DNA from: Mucilaginibacter ginsenosidivorax
GTDB lineage: Bacteria > Bacteroidota > Bacteroidia > Sphingobacteriales > Sphingobacteriaceae
Assembly (NCBI RefSeq): GCF_007971525.1
Contig: NZ_CP042437.1
Location: 5,394,001 to 5,458,000 of the forward strand
Length of the DNA: 64,000 bases
Direction of reading: 5' to 3'
Shown here: in pieces, positions 8,489-17,000 of the stretch
Position numbering within the stretch: position 1 is the first letter of the stretch
How the letters are laid out: the number at the start of each line of letters is the position of its first letter
Made by a program: the position numbers and the translations under genes
The notes under the pieces: model-generated
Databases searched by the model: none
Told to the model about the DNA's origin: nothing
What the model saw: only the letters and a program-made list of their open reading frames with translations

Positions 8489-9495
8489 ACCACAGTTTCC
8501 GCCCGTTCTGGTCGTTCAGCGGGAACAGGGAAAGGATAGCAGGGGAGTATTTTGGCTCCCTTGCCAATCTCTGTAATTACTATCAAATCCCCTTGCCCGT
8601 TACCGGGCTGCCGTTCCCGCAAAACATCTATGCCACATGGCAGGCATTGGAAAAGGAGGTGAGTGCTAAAGACCGCAACCACCATTGCATGATCTTACAG
8701 GATAAAGGTAAAAAGGCGGTTTTGTCGGTAGTCAAAACCCTCGATCTGAGCCATTGCCTGTTTTATATTCCTGTCAGGCCCTATTGGTTATGGTTGCAGT
8801 CTGCGGAACAGCAGCGCATCACCGAACTGGTGACCGTTATTTTCGCCTACCTGCATCAGGTGGTCGATATTCCATTCTACGCCGAGAACGGCAGTTTCAT
8901 GGATTACCAGTACGATACACTGGAACAATGGATCAGCGAAGCGGAGGACGAGCGCATGAGTGATGATGAAGATGGAGAATGGCGCAGGCAGCAGGAGGAT
9001 ACCCTGTACGAATTGAGGCGTGCAGGTGGCCACATCATGCCCGTCATTAAAAACCCTGACTGGTTATTAAAAATGGAACAGGTGGTCACCGATTATCGCC
9101 ACAGGGACAGCCATCAACAGGAATGGGAAGTATTGGCCATCGGTTTTTTACAGCTATACCAACAATACCCTAAACGCTCATTACCCGACAGTATCCACCC
9201 GGATTTGGTTTATCCCGACGAAGAAGAACGGATCAGGGTGGAGGAGTACACCAGTTTTTATTGGAGTGACCACGATTGTTTTGAGCATGAGTTAATGGAA
9301 ATGATCAATTGCAGCTTTCAGGAAAGACCTGTGATGGATGAACCAACTGCTATTTACTATTTCGACAACATGCCCGAAACGGAACGAACCGATTTTGATT
9401 TCGAAAACCGCTTGTTTGACCTGATCGAACGTTTGCGGGATTTATTAAACGCTTATGACCATGAAGAACGGCCAAGCCCTCTTGAATGCCGTTAA
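8365..9495 (+). CDS. PRTRC system protein F-like
   Basis: The longest frame is 376 residues. The recognisable protein begins near NHSFRPFWSFSGNRERIAGE (about residue 42), because the leader before it is out-of-frame shadow of the small ORF 8312-8488. No good ATG exists at that point: candidates are ATG 8365, a rare ATT at 8467, or a -1 slip on the T6 run. The body is soluble, rich in Tyr, Trp and acidic residues, with WQALEKEV, LFYIPVRPYWLW and a long helical C-terminus. Its position between C and B is where PRTRC F lies. No catalytic motif is visible and the role is unknown. Confidence 0.6.
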   Translation: MENSAVVRRTGSGHRPPARCKRSKAQPAKERTRRINSNGFLNHSFRPFWSFSGNRERIAGEYFGSLANLCNYYQIPLPVTGLPFPQNIYATWQALEKEVSAKDRNHHCMILQDKGKKAVLSVVKTLDLSHCLFYIPVRPYWLWLQSAEQQRITELVTVIFAYLHQVVDIPFYAENGSFMDYQYDTLEQWISEAEDERMSDDEDGEWRRQQEDTLYELRRAGGHIMPVIKNPDWLLKMEQVVTDYRHRDSHQQEWEVLAIGFLQLYQQYPKRSLPDSIHPDLVYPDEEERIRVEEYTSFYWSDHDCFEHELMEMINCSFQERPVMDEPTAIYYFDNMPETERTDFDFENRLFDLIERLRDLLNAYDHEERPSPLECR

Positions 9496-9509
9496 AAAAC
9501 AATAATAAG

Positions 9510-10259
9510 ATGAAAAACATCAGCCAACAGTTTAACAGTGGGTTTGAACCATTTAAAGCCCTGCTCATTTACAGGCACACCAAGGAAGAAGAGATCAACC
9601 AGTTCCAGAGAAATGAACGGGAAACACAGATTTATGTGGAAAGTTATGACATCGGCATCAACGGCAAACCCGTTAATGCACATCCCTTATCTGTTAAAGA
9701 AATGAGTGCATTGGCCGACCTCCTGCAAACTTCGCAGGATTTGAAAGGCGGCTATCTGAAAAGCAGGGCACTGCTGCCCCTGAACGTTTTGTATGTCAAT
9801 CAGCAGGGTAATGGTTATGCGGTATGGTATTCCCCGCCACGGGAAGTAACGCTATTCTTTACAGGTAACCTGAATATTCCATCGGGCAGGTTTAAAATAC
9901 CTGCCATGGTATGGAAAGCCAATGCGGAACATGTAAGCGTTTATGCGGTAAAGGGGAAGCAGCGCCCCGCCGGAAACACCGCATTACAACACGCCCCGTA
10001 TCTGAATATCTATAACAGCGGACAGGTGTGTATGGGGACGGTGAACATCGCCATCAGCAAAACCGAATGCTTGGAGGATTTTATGAGCCTTTGGGAGCAG
10101 TATTTCTTTAACAGCCAGTTCAGCCATTCCATCAGCGGCAACCACAATACCAGGACAAATACGACCGACCTATGGCGCACACTGGCGGGAACGGGCAGGG
10201 ATTTTCCGCAGGATGAATTAATCAAAACAGGTTACACGCTTAAAAATATCATTATATGA
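9510..10259 (+). CDS. PRTRC system protein B (E2-like fold family)
   Basis: The start is taken at ATG 9510 (MKNISQQFNS), giving 249 residues. An in-frame ATG at 9486 is possible but lies inside the F gene. Conserved PRTRC B blocks are visible: WYSPPREVTLFF, IPAMVWKAN, VYAVKGKQRPAGNT, then APYLNIYNSGQVCMGTV and EQYFFNSQFSHS. The family has been described as a divergent prokaryotic E2-like (UBC-fold) group; I state this from family knowledge. The stop overlaps the ThiF start (ATGA at 10256-10259), which indicates translational coupling. Confidence 0.8.
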   Translation: MKNISQQFNSGFEPFKALLIYRHTKEEEINQFQRNERETQIYVESYDIGINGKPVNAHPLSVKEMSALADLLQTSQDLKGGYLKSRALLPLNVLYVNQQGNGYAVWYSPPREVTLFFTGNLNIPSGRFKIPAMVWKANAEHVSVYAVKGKQRPAGNTALQHAPYLNIYNSGQVCMGTVNIAISKTECLEDFMSLWEQYFFNSQFSHSISGNHNTRTNTTDLWRTLAGTGRDFPQDELIKTGYTLKNIII

Positions 10260-11074
10260 AAGCACGGAATAAAAAGACACAGAAACCTGCTGTACATATC
10301 GTTCAAAAGGAATTATTGCAGCCTTATAACCCGGTTACCATCAACCTGATCGGGGCAGGAGGCACGGGAGGTCAGGTCTTGACGGCACTGGCAAGAATGA
10401 GCCATGCGCTGATCGCTTTAGGTCATGCGGGTTTGTTCGTCAGGGTATTTGATCCTGATACCGTTGACCCTGCCAACCTCGGGAGGCAATTGTTTACGAC
10501 TGCTGAGATCGGCCTGCACAAATCCGTTGCGCTGATTAACCGCATCAACCGTTTTTTCGGCACGAACTGGAAAGCCGAAACCCGGCGCTATGATAAACAT
10601 ATGTTAGCGGACCGGGATTTTGCAAGTGCCGTGATCACCATATCCTGCGTGGATACGGTAGAGGCCCGTTACGATATTGCAGAGGTATTGAAATACCTGT
10701 CTAAAAATCATAGTGGCCGTAACCATGTCCAATACTGGATGGATTTTGGCAACAGCCGGACAAGCGGGCAGGTGATACTTTCAACCATAGCGCATATCAG
10801 GCAACCTGCATCGGAATTATATAACCCGGTGGAATGTCTTCCTTTGGTTACCGATGAATTTCGGGAATTGCTCTGTTCCTCCGAACAGGGGGATAACACC
10901 CCAAGCTGTTCACTTGCCGAAGCCCTGACCAAACAGGATTTATTTATCAATTCCGCTTTGGCCAATGTCGGCGCATCGTTGTTATGGCAGTTATTGAGGG
11001 AGGGCATACTATTTAACAGGGGTTTCTTTTTAAACCTTAAAGATTTCAGGACGCAGCCCGTCAAAGTGGCTTAA
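10256..11074 (+). CDS. PRTRC system ThiF family protein (E1-like adenylating enzyme)
   Basis: This 272-residue E1/ThiF Rossmann protein has the nucleotide loop IGAGGTGGQ at about 32-40. FDPDTVDPANLGRQLF at about 65-80 contains the Asp, Asn and Arg that ThiF/E1 enzymes use to bind ATP and the ubiquitin-like tail. A SCVDTVEARYDI segment follows. No CXXC zinc knuckles are seen. Enzymes of this type adenylate the C-terminal glycine of a ubiquitin-like protein, here most likely PRTRC C. ParB, PRTRC A (JAB-like) and PRTRC D genes are not present in this window. Confidence 0.85.
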   Translation: MKARNKKTQKPAVHIVQKELLQPYNPVTINLIGAGGTGGQVLTALARMSHALIALGHAGLFVRVFDPDTVDPANLGRQLFTTAEIGLHKSVALINRINRFFGTNWKAETRRYDKHMLADRDFASAVITISCVDTVEARYDIAEVLKYLSKNHSGRNHVQYWMDFGNSRTSGQVILSTIAHIRQPASELYNPVECLPLVTDEFRELLCSSEQGDNTPSCSLAEALTKQDLFINSALANVGASLLWQLLREGILFNRGFFLNLKDFRTQPVKVA

Positions 11075-11085
11075 ATAAAAACATC

Positions 11086-11277
11086 ATGAAAATTATTGAT
11101 CTGGACGGGAAGGAAGTTAAAGTAACCGATCTTTCTTTAGCTATCTTGCAGGCGGATGATTTCCGGCGTTACAGGGTAAACAAACCAACGGAATACCAAT
11201 TGTATTTATATAAATACTGGGAGGACTTTTATCAAAAACTGGTATTATTGGACACGGAAATCAGACAGCAAAAATAA
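11086..11277 (+). CDS. Small hypothetical protein after PRTRC ThiF
   Basis: This 63-residue protein starts MKIIDLDGKEVKVTDL and continues with a helical, Tyr-rich segment (RVNKPTEYQLYLYKYWEDF). It is 11 nt after ThiF and 3 nt before the macro-domain gene, so it is likely in the same transcript. No family was recognised. Confidence 0.6.
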   Translation: MKIIDLDGKEVKVTDLSLAILQADDFRRYRVNKPTEYQLYLYKYWEDFYQKLVLLDTEIRQQK

Positions 11278-11280
11278 ACG

Positions 11281-11739
11281 ATGTTACGGTTCACAACGGG
11301 CAATTTACTGGATTCAAGTGCGGAAGCGTTGGTCAATACGGTCAACACGGTAGGTGTGATGGGCAAGGGCATCGCGCTGGAATTCAAACTGGCCTTTCCG
11401 CATAATTTTGAGGTTTACCGTCAGGCTTGCCTGAATGGTAACTTACAGACCGGGCAGCTATTGGTCGTCAAAGACAGCAACCTGCTTTCAGGGGAAAGGC
11501 TCATTATCAACCTGCCGACCAAACGGCATTGGAAACTGCCATCTGCCTATGCGTACATCGAAAGCGGTTTAATCGCATTGGCGGCATATCTACAGGCTAA
11601 CCCTGTTCAAAGTTTGGCCATGCCCGCTTTAGGCTGCGGTAACGGTGGATTGGACTGGAAAGTCGTCAGAGCGATGATCGAACAGCACCTGGGCGAACTG
11701 GATAAGGCCATTTGGGTTTATGAACCCCAGATAAACTAA
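11281..11739 (+). CDS. DarG-type macro domain protein (ADP-ribosyl hydrolase-like)
   Basis: This 152-residue stand-alone macro domain has the hallmark blocks of the DarG/TARG1-like group: ALVNTVNTVGVMGKGIALEF (ADP-ribose loop), IINLPTKRHWKLPS, and PALGCGNGGLDW. In DarTG systems this domain removes ADP-ribose that DarT attaches to thymidine in DNA. Full-length DarG has a further C-terminal domain that binds DarT; that part is absent here and no DarT-like gene is nearby. It could protect the element from another system's DNA ADP-ribosylation, or act on protein. The role is inference; the fold assignment is strong. Confidence 0.88.
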   Translation: MLRFTTGNLLDSSAEALVNTVNTVGVMGKGIALEFKLAFPHNFEVYRQACLNGNLQTGQLLVVKDSNLLSGERLIINLPTKRHWKLPSAYAYIESGLIALAAYLQANPVQSLAMPALGCGNGGLDWKVVRAMIEQHLGELDKAIWVYEPQIN

Positions 11740-11767
11740 GCGGTGGGAATAGTTGAAATAGCCCGGC

Positions 11768-11839
11768 GGGCGGGCATTCGCCCGCCCCGTTTCGCCCCGT
11801 ATTTTCGAATGAACTAATTTTGGGAGAAAATACGGGGCG
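11768..11839. repeat. Two strong inverted repeats after the PRTRC operon
   Basis: The first is an 8-bp pure G/C stem with a 4-nt loop (11768-11775/11780-11787). The second is a perfect 14-bp inverted repeat, 11793-11806 and 11826-11839, with a 19-nt loop; its arms run CGCCCCGTATTTTC and complement. The first may terminate the PRTRC transcript, although no T-run follows. The second is too long and specific for a simple terminator and may be a protein- or recombination-related site at the module's right edge. Confidence 0.7.
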
Positions 11840-12031
11840 CTCCATGGTTCAGGAATGCTCCGGTCATTAGGCTTTAACCGCTTCCAGGTTTACCAGTGGA
11901 ACCTGCTGATGTTGATCCTTCGGGATAATTTCATGCTGCTGATCTGGCGCATACTGATTAACAGGATCATTGAGATAACTGTCATAGTCATTTTGCAGCC
12001 GATAATTAAAGGTCTGGTTGCAGTAATCATT

Positions 12032-12817
12032 TCAATTGGCCGGTGCCGCTTCGTCGTTTAACCCATCGAGCATGGCCTGCCACCAGGTCGTTGGCCTGTT
12101 TTTTATAATTTGCTTGATCCTTTCCCGCAGGTCATCTGATCCCGCCAGCAGATGATTGATTTTTCTTCCGATGACCCTCGAACAAACGAGTTGCAAATAG
12201 TCGCTCTGATCGGTGTCATACCTGTCCATAATGTCAAAGTTTTCCTCGTAAATATCCCCGGAATAAAGGTCGAAGTAAACACGGATGATGTGTTCAATAT
12301 CGGTAATATCTTTCGTTCTTTGAGGCCTGTCATTATTGGATATCAGCTTCAGCAGAATGATTCCCTCCATCGTGCAAACCTTAATGCTCATCGTATCCGT
12401 GACCTGTATAGCCTCAACGAAGGGGTAGATTTCCAGGAAGCCGGGCATATTCAGGACGAACGAGGGATCTGTGAGCTTTACATGACGGTTGGGTTCTTCA
12501 ATAGCCCCAAAAGGTAAAAGATCTACTTCGATGGAATGACGGTAAAACAATTTGATGGTTTCCTGGGCATCTGCGCTGAAATTTCCTGTGGCGATCAATG
12601 CGGCTTTGAGCTGGTTGAACTGACCTTCATTATTGATCAGGATAGCGAGATCTACATCCTTTGTTTTGCGGATCGCTGCCGCGCCCGGATCAGCGGAGAG
12701 GTGGATGTCACGGGCTACCGCGCCAACCACGTAGTAATCTATCCCGAATAGGGTAAACACCGGTTCCATTTCTTTCAGCATTTCGGTTATGCCGGGATAT
12801 AAGATCAGTTCAGTCAA
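12032..12817 (-). CDS. AbiEii-type nucleotidyltransferase toxin
   Basis: This 261-residue protein shows the nucleotidyltransferase signature of type IV AbiEii-like toxins: DYYVVGAVARDIHL near residue 27, KTKDVDLAIL with the two metal-binding aspartates near residue 55, and IEVDLLPF with the third acid. The C-terminal half is helical. AbiEii proteins transfer nucleotides and cause abortive infection or growth arrest when their partner is lost. The start overlaps the antitoxin gene by 8 bp, consistent with coupled translation. Both genes read away from a pair of large palindromes. Confidence 0.75.
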   Translation of the reverse strand: MTELILYPGITEMLKEMEPVFTLFGIDYYVVGAVARDIHLSADPGAAAIRKTKDVDLAILINNEGQFNQLKAALIATGNFSADAQETIKLFYRHSIEVDLLPFGAIEEPNRHVKLTDPSFVLNMPGFLEIYPFVEAIQVTDTMSIKVCTMEGIILLKLISNNDRPQRTKDITDIEHIIRVYFDLYSGDIYEENFDIMDRYDTDQSDYLQLVCSRVIGRKINHLLAGSDDLRERIKQIIKNRPTTWWQAMLDGLNDEAAPAN

Positions 12818-13814
12818 TGTATTTCATTTTGATGCGCTCCGCGGTTTCCTGGTTACGGCTGTCGAAGCTGGTGATTAATTCCGCGTAGGCCAACAGGGCC
12901 GGTACTGTTGGTGTGTGAATGCCTGGCCCGTTATCTTTCCAGAATTGTTCCAGTATCTCGATATTGCCATTAAGGTCGGGCACCAGGTGCAATTTTTTCA
13001 TCAGTACAGCCTTAGGCTCCCTCGTGTACATGGTGAATTTCTCAGGTTGCAGAAAATTGGTCAGCAGCGCACCGGCATTTTCACCGCCCCACTTAAACTG
13101 GTTCGTCTCGAGCTGATCCCAGTGATTGACCTGATCTTTGTCAATAAACCGGAAATTACCTGCCAGTAATTTCGGCCGCAGGGTTGCCCGGTATGCTTCT
13201 GCCCACCGGTTGATCAGTCTTTCTTTATGCTCGATGAAAAGTCCCTTATTTTTGCCGCCATCCAGTACATAACCTTCTTTTTTCAATTCTTCCAGCAAAC
13301 CGCCAACATTACCTAAAGCAATATCGGCTTCATCAGCGATCCGCCGGTAGGGATGGTTCAGGAGTTCCGGTTGCATCAATATCGCAAACAGGAATTTCAG
13401 GCCTGCAGTCTTCCATAACTTACCTTCCACCGGCACCCGGGTCTCGGTTACCTGCTGATCATTGATATATATAAATAATTCAGGGGTCTGTATGAAACAG
13501 TTTCCCGCAGCGTCGAGATAGTTATAGTTGATGCTTTTCAATTCCTGTTTGAGCGGCTTGGGTATATACTGTGCAACCAGAAGATTTGCTGCCCCCGTTT
13601 GACGCTGAACAGGAAGGAGTTTTTTATTTCGCAGCTCGTTTTTGATCTCTACGGCAAAATGCACCTTGTTTTTGGCGCTGCAGATTTCTATCTCTGCATC
13701 AGATTCCTTGTCCGGCTGTGCGACACCCGCTCTCAGGGTTTTAATCGTTACGCCTGTCAGCAGCGCCAGTTTTTCAGTTGCCTGATCTAGTATTTCCCGT
13801 TCTTTGGTGTTCAT
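12810..13814 (-). CDS. AbiEi-family antitoxin (transcriptional autoregulator)
   Basis: The start is taken at the ATG ending at 13814 (MNTKEREILDQ). A further ATG at 13838 lies at the centre of a palindrome and would add eight residues. The 334-residue protein has an N-terminal domain with a restriction-enzyme-like strand (FAVEIKNEL) and a winged-helix segment (ALGNVGGLLEELKKEGYV), as in the AbiEi_2 group. AbiEi proteins bind inverted repeats at their own promoter and counteract AbiEii. Here two perfect palindromes flank the promoter, an arrangement that fits this control well. The family call is from motifs and context. Confidence 0.75.
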   Translation of the reverse strand: MNTKEREILDQATEKLALLTGVTIKTLRAGVAQPDKESDAEIEICSAKNKVHFAVEIKNELRNKKLLPVQRQTGAANLLVAQYIPKPLKQELKSINYNYLDAAGNCFIQTPELFIYINDQQVTETRVPVEGKLWKTAGLKFLFAILMQPELLNHPYRRIADEADIALGNVGGLLEELKKEGYVLDGGKNKGLFIEHKERLINRWAEAYRATLRPKLLAGNFRFIDKDQVNHWDQLETNQFKWGGENAGALLTNFLQPEKFTMYTREPKAVLMKKLHLVPDLNGNIEILEQFWKDNGPGIHTPTVPALLAYAELITSFDSRNQETAERIKMKYID

Positions 13815-13860
13815 TAAATTTGACTGTTCATGATTCATGAACAGTCAAATTTAATGAACA
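13808..13860. promoter_or_regulatory. 53-bp perfect palindrome (operator 1 of the AbiE operon)
   Basis: Arms 13808-13833 and 13835-13860 are exact reverse complements around a single central base (13834). Each arm carries TGTTCA twice, 17 bp apart (outer at 13808, inner at 13825). The site covers the antitoxin start codon and the likely transcript start, so a bound protein would block transcription and the RNA hairpin could mask the start codon. Confidence 0.85.
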
Positions 13861-13873
13861 AATTATTTAAAAG

Positions 13874-13881
13874 CAAATGTA
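13874..13881 (-). promoter_or_regulatory. Bacteroidota -7 element of the AbiE promoter
   Basis: On the minus strand the sequence is TACATTTG, an exact match to the TAnnTTTG -7 consensus, placed between the two palindromes and about 60 nt upstream of the antitoxin start at 13814. The -33 region falls at the inner edge of the upstream palindrome and is a poor TTTG match. Confidence 0.6.
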
Positions 13882-13891
13882 CAGGTAGGAT

Positions 13892-13946
13892 TTGTTCAAT
13901 TAAAAAATCTGTTCATGATTCATGAACAGATTTTTTAATTGAACAA
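13892..13946. promoter_or_regulatory. 55-bp perfect palindrome (operator 2 of the AbiE operon)
   Basis: Arms 13892-13918 and 13920-13946 are exact reverse complements around one base (13919). It shares the central CTGTTCATGA half-site with operator 1 and again repeats TGTTCA at 17-bp spacing (13893 and 13910). It overlaps the expected -33 region, so two operators bracket one promoter. Confidence 0.85.
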
Positions 13947-14095
13947 GCGCATCATGCTATGTAAATAATAAGAATGAATGCTTTGTTTCACAATGAAAAT
14001 TGTACAGATCGCACTTGCACGATGGAGAACTCCTTAAGCTATATAACCGGCCCATAATCAGCCAAACGCATCGGCGGCTTCTGCCCGGGGAACCC

Positions 14096-17000
14096 TCATT
14101 CGGAGCGCAAACTTTTGACCGGGTTCGCTACCGCCGCTTTCACCGCCTGCACGCTCACGGTCAGTACGGCTATGACCAGCGCAGCCGCCGCAGCCAGGGC
14201 AAACATCCACCAACTGATCCCCACACGGTAAACAAAGCCCTGCAGCCAGCGGCTCATGGCCCACCAGGCCAGCGGCGCGGCGATCACAAAGGCAATAAGC
14301 ACCAACCGCAGGAAGTCTTTAGACAATAACCGCACAATGCCGGAAACACTGGCCCCCAGTACTTTCCGTATCCCGATCTCCTTGTTGCGCTGTTCGGCGC
14401 TGAAGGCAGTCAGGCCGAACAAGCCCAGGCAGGAAATTAATATGGCGATCAGCGTAAAAGAATTGATGATCTGCGAGAGCACGATATCGTTCTCGTAAGC
14501 ACTTTGCATCCGGTCATTCATAAACGTATAATCGAAAGGGGTTTGCGGCAGGTATTGATGCCATACCTGCCCGGCTTTGGCTAAAAAGGCGGCGTAATCT
14601 TTGGTGTCCGTATTCAGGATCAGTTTATCGACCTCCTGGGCTTTCGGCGCGTAGATGATCATGAACGGGTCGATGTTGTCATGCAGCGACCGGAAGTTAA
14701 AGTCTTTGACGATACCTGCTACCTGGAATTTACGGTCACCATCGGAAAACAGCGTGACACCCGGGGCCTTTTCGGGAGCCAGGGACAACCGTTTGGCCAG
14801 CGCCTCGTTGATCAGCACCTTTCCCGAATCTCCGGCCATCAGGTTGCGGCCCGCGGCAAGCTTAAGCCCCATGGTTTGAACGAAATGTTCATCGGCATAC
14901 AGATTTTGCTGATCAACAGCTTCGGCCGGGTTCATGCCGGACAGATACACACCCCAGTCGAAATAATGTTCAGCGCCGAAAGTATTGCTGACGCGGGAGA
15001 TTGACCGGACACCGGCCAGTTGCCCCAGGCCGGTTGCAAGCGCGTTCATTTTACTCTTGGTGTCATTGGTATGAAACGTCAGGATGATCTGCTGGTCTTT
15101 GTCAAAACCAAGGTCACGGTTTTTGATATAATTTAACTGGCTGTAAATAATGATCACCCCCGTGATCAGGATAATGGAAATGACGAACTGGAACACCACC
15201 AGCGAACGCCTCAATACCTGGGTGGAAAACTGGCTGGTAAAATTTCCCTTGATCACTTTGATGGCTTTGAATGCCGACATGTAAAATGCCGGGTAACCGC
15301 CGGCGGCCAGGCCGGTGAACAGGACTAAACCGCCCAGAAGTAGCAACAGGCGTACGTCACCAAAAAATGACAGCCGGATACTGGCCTGCGTGATCTGGTT
15401 TAAATAAGGCAAAGCCAGCCACAATAACGGCAAAGCGATAAGGACACCGATAAAGGACAATAAAAAAGATTCCCCCAAAAACTGGGTGATCAGGTCATAT
15501 TTCCCGGCCCCAATTACTTTTCTTACCCCCACTTCTTTTGCCCGCTGGGACGCGCGGGCCGTAGACAGGTTCATGAAGTTGATACAGGCGATGAGCTGGA
15601 TCAATACCGCTATCAGGATCAGCACATACAGAAAAGAAGTGCTGACGATCTTACCGCTCTCCGCGTTATAACCCGGGGTGGTATGAACGGAAGTTAATGG
15701 CTGCAGGTGAAGGGATTTGCTCATCCCGGAACTTTTGAGCTGGTCCGCCCCGTATTTGTTGAGGAAGGCGGGCAGCTTTTTCTCCAGGGCGCTCACATTG
15801 GCATCGGCACGTAACCTGACATACGATTCCGTAAAATTATTGCCCGCCCAGGAATTGTTGGTCAGGATACCGCCGCCGTAGCCGTTCTTGTTCAGGCGGA
15901 TAAAAAGATTGGCCTTGATTTGTGACTTCCCGGCACTTTCATCGACCACTCCGGTCACCTTAAAAATATTCTTGCCATCCGCATCGTCGATCGTAATCAC
16001 TTTTCCGACCGGATCAGCGCTGCCGAAAAGCTTGTCGGCCACCGGTTTTAATAACACGATACTATTGACATCGGTAAAGGCATTTTCCGGAGAGCCCTGC
16101 GTGAAATGATAGGTAAAGACCTTAAAAAAGGTGGAGTCGACCATGATCGCGCCCTGTTCATAAATAGCCTTATCCTGGTAGCTGAGCAGGTGTTCGCTGA
16201 TGCCCAGCGTAGGGATGACGCGGGTATATTGCTGCACCTCCGGGAAGTCATACTTCATGGCCGGCGCGATTGGCGGTGAAGCGGTGGCCATATTGTTGAC
16301 GTCGCCGGTATGCCCGAGGGAGGTCGTTACGCGGTAAATCGTCGCCGCGTCTTTATGGTGCCTGTCATAGCTGTACTGGTCCTGCACATAAAGCAGGATA
16401 TACAGACAGCATAGGGTGCCTGCCGCCAGGCCGGTAATATTGAGCAAGCTGAAAAAGCGGTTTTTTAATAAAAAGCGCAGCGAGACCTTGAGATAGTTTC
16501 TGAACATAAAATTGCGGTTTAATTTGTTATCAGACCATTTTGAAATGGTTTCCTGACGTAAAAATACCGCTCCGGGAAGCGCCCCGGGTCTCAGTTTATA
16601 AACCGGGAGTTCTTTTTCCTGGCCATCCTTATAGTCGGCCGGGCTTTTCCCGGTCAGGTCCTTGAAAATACGGTGGAAGGTGCTTTTGGAACTGAAGCCG
16701 GAATCATAAGCGATGCCGGCCAGGTTCAACCGGTCGTAAGCGGGGTCCCGCATTTTGCGTATCACTTCTGCCACACGATAGCCGTTGATGAACTCTGGAA
16801 AGCTTTTTTTAAGCCCGCTGTTAATGATGCGGGATAGCTCATGCGTGCTGAGGCCAAGCTTTTCGGCAAGGGAGGTCAAAGTCAGTTGCGGGTCCTGGTG
16901 ATAGCGGCCGGCTCTCATTTCCTGCTTAAGCCAGATGGCTTTTGATCTTGACTCCGCGCGAAGCACTGGTTTCGCTGCCGGTGCTGTTAGTGCGTCATGC

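Noticed and set aside
11855..12061. 68-codon plus-strand frame after the PRTRC module
   Set aside because: It is very rich in Ile/Leu and partly antisense to the AbiEii gene. No homology-like pattern is seen.
5512..13946. Complete integrative element
   Set aside because: No integrase, relaxase, transfer gene or paired attachment site is visible, so only a fragment or the edge of one can be claimed.
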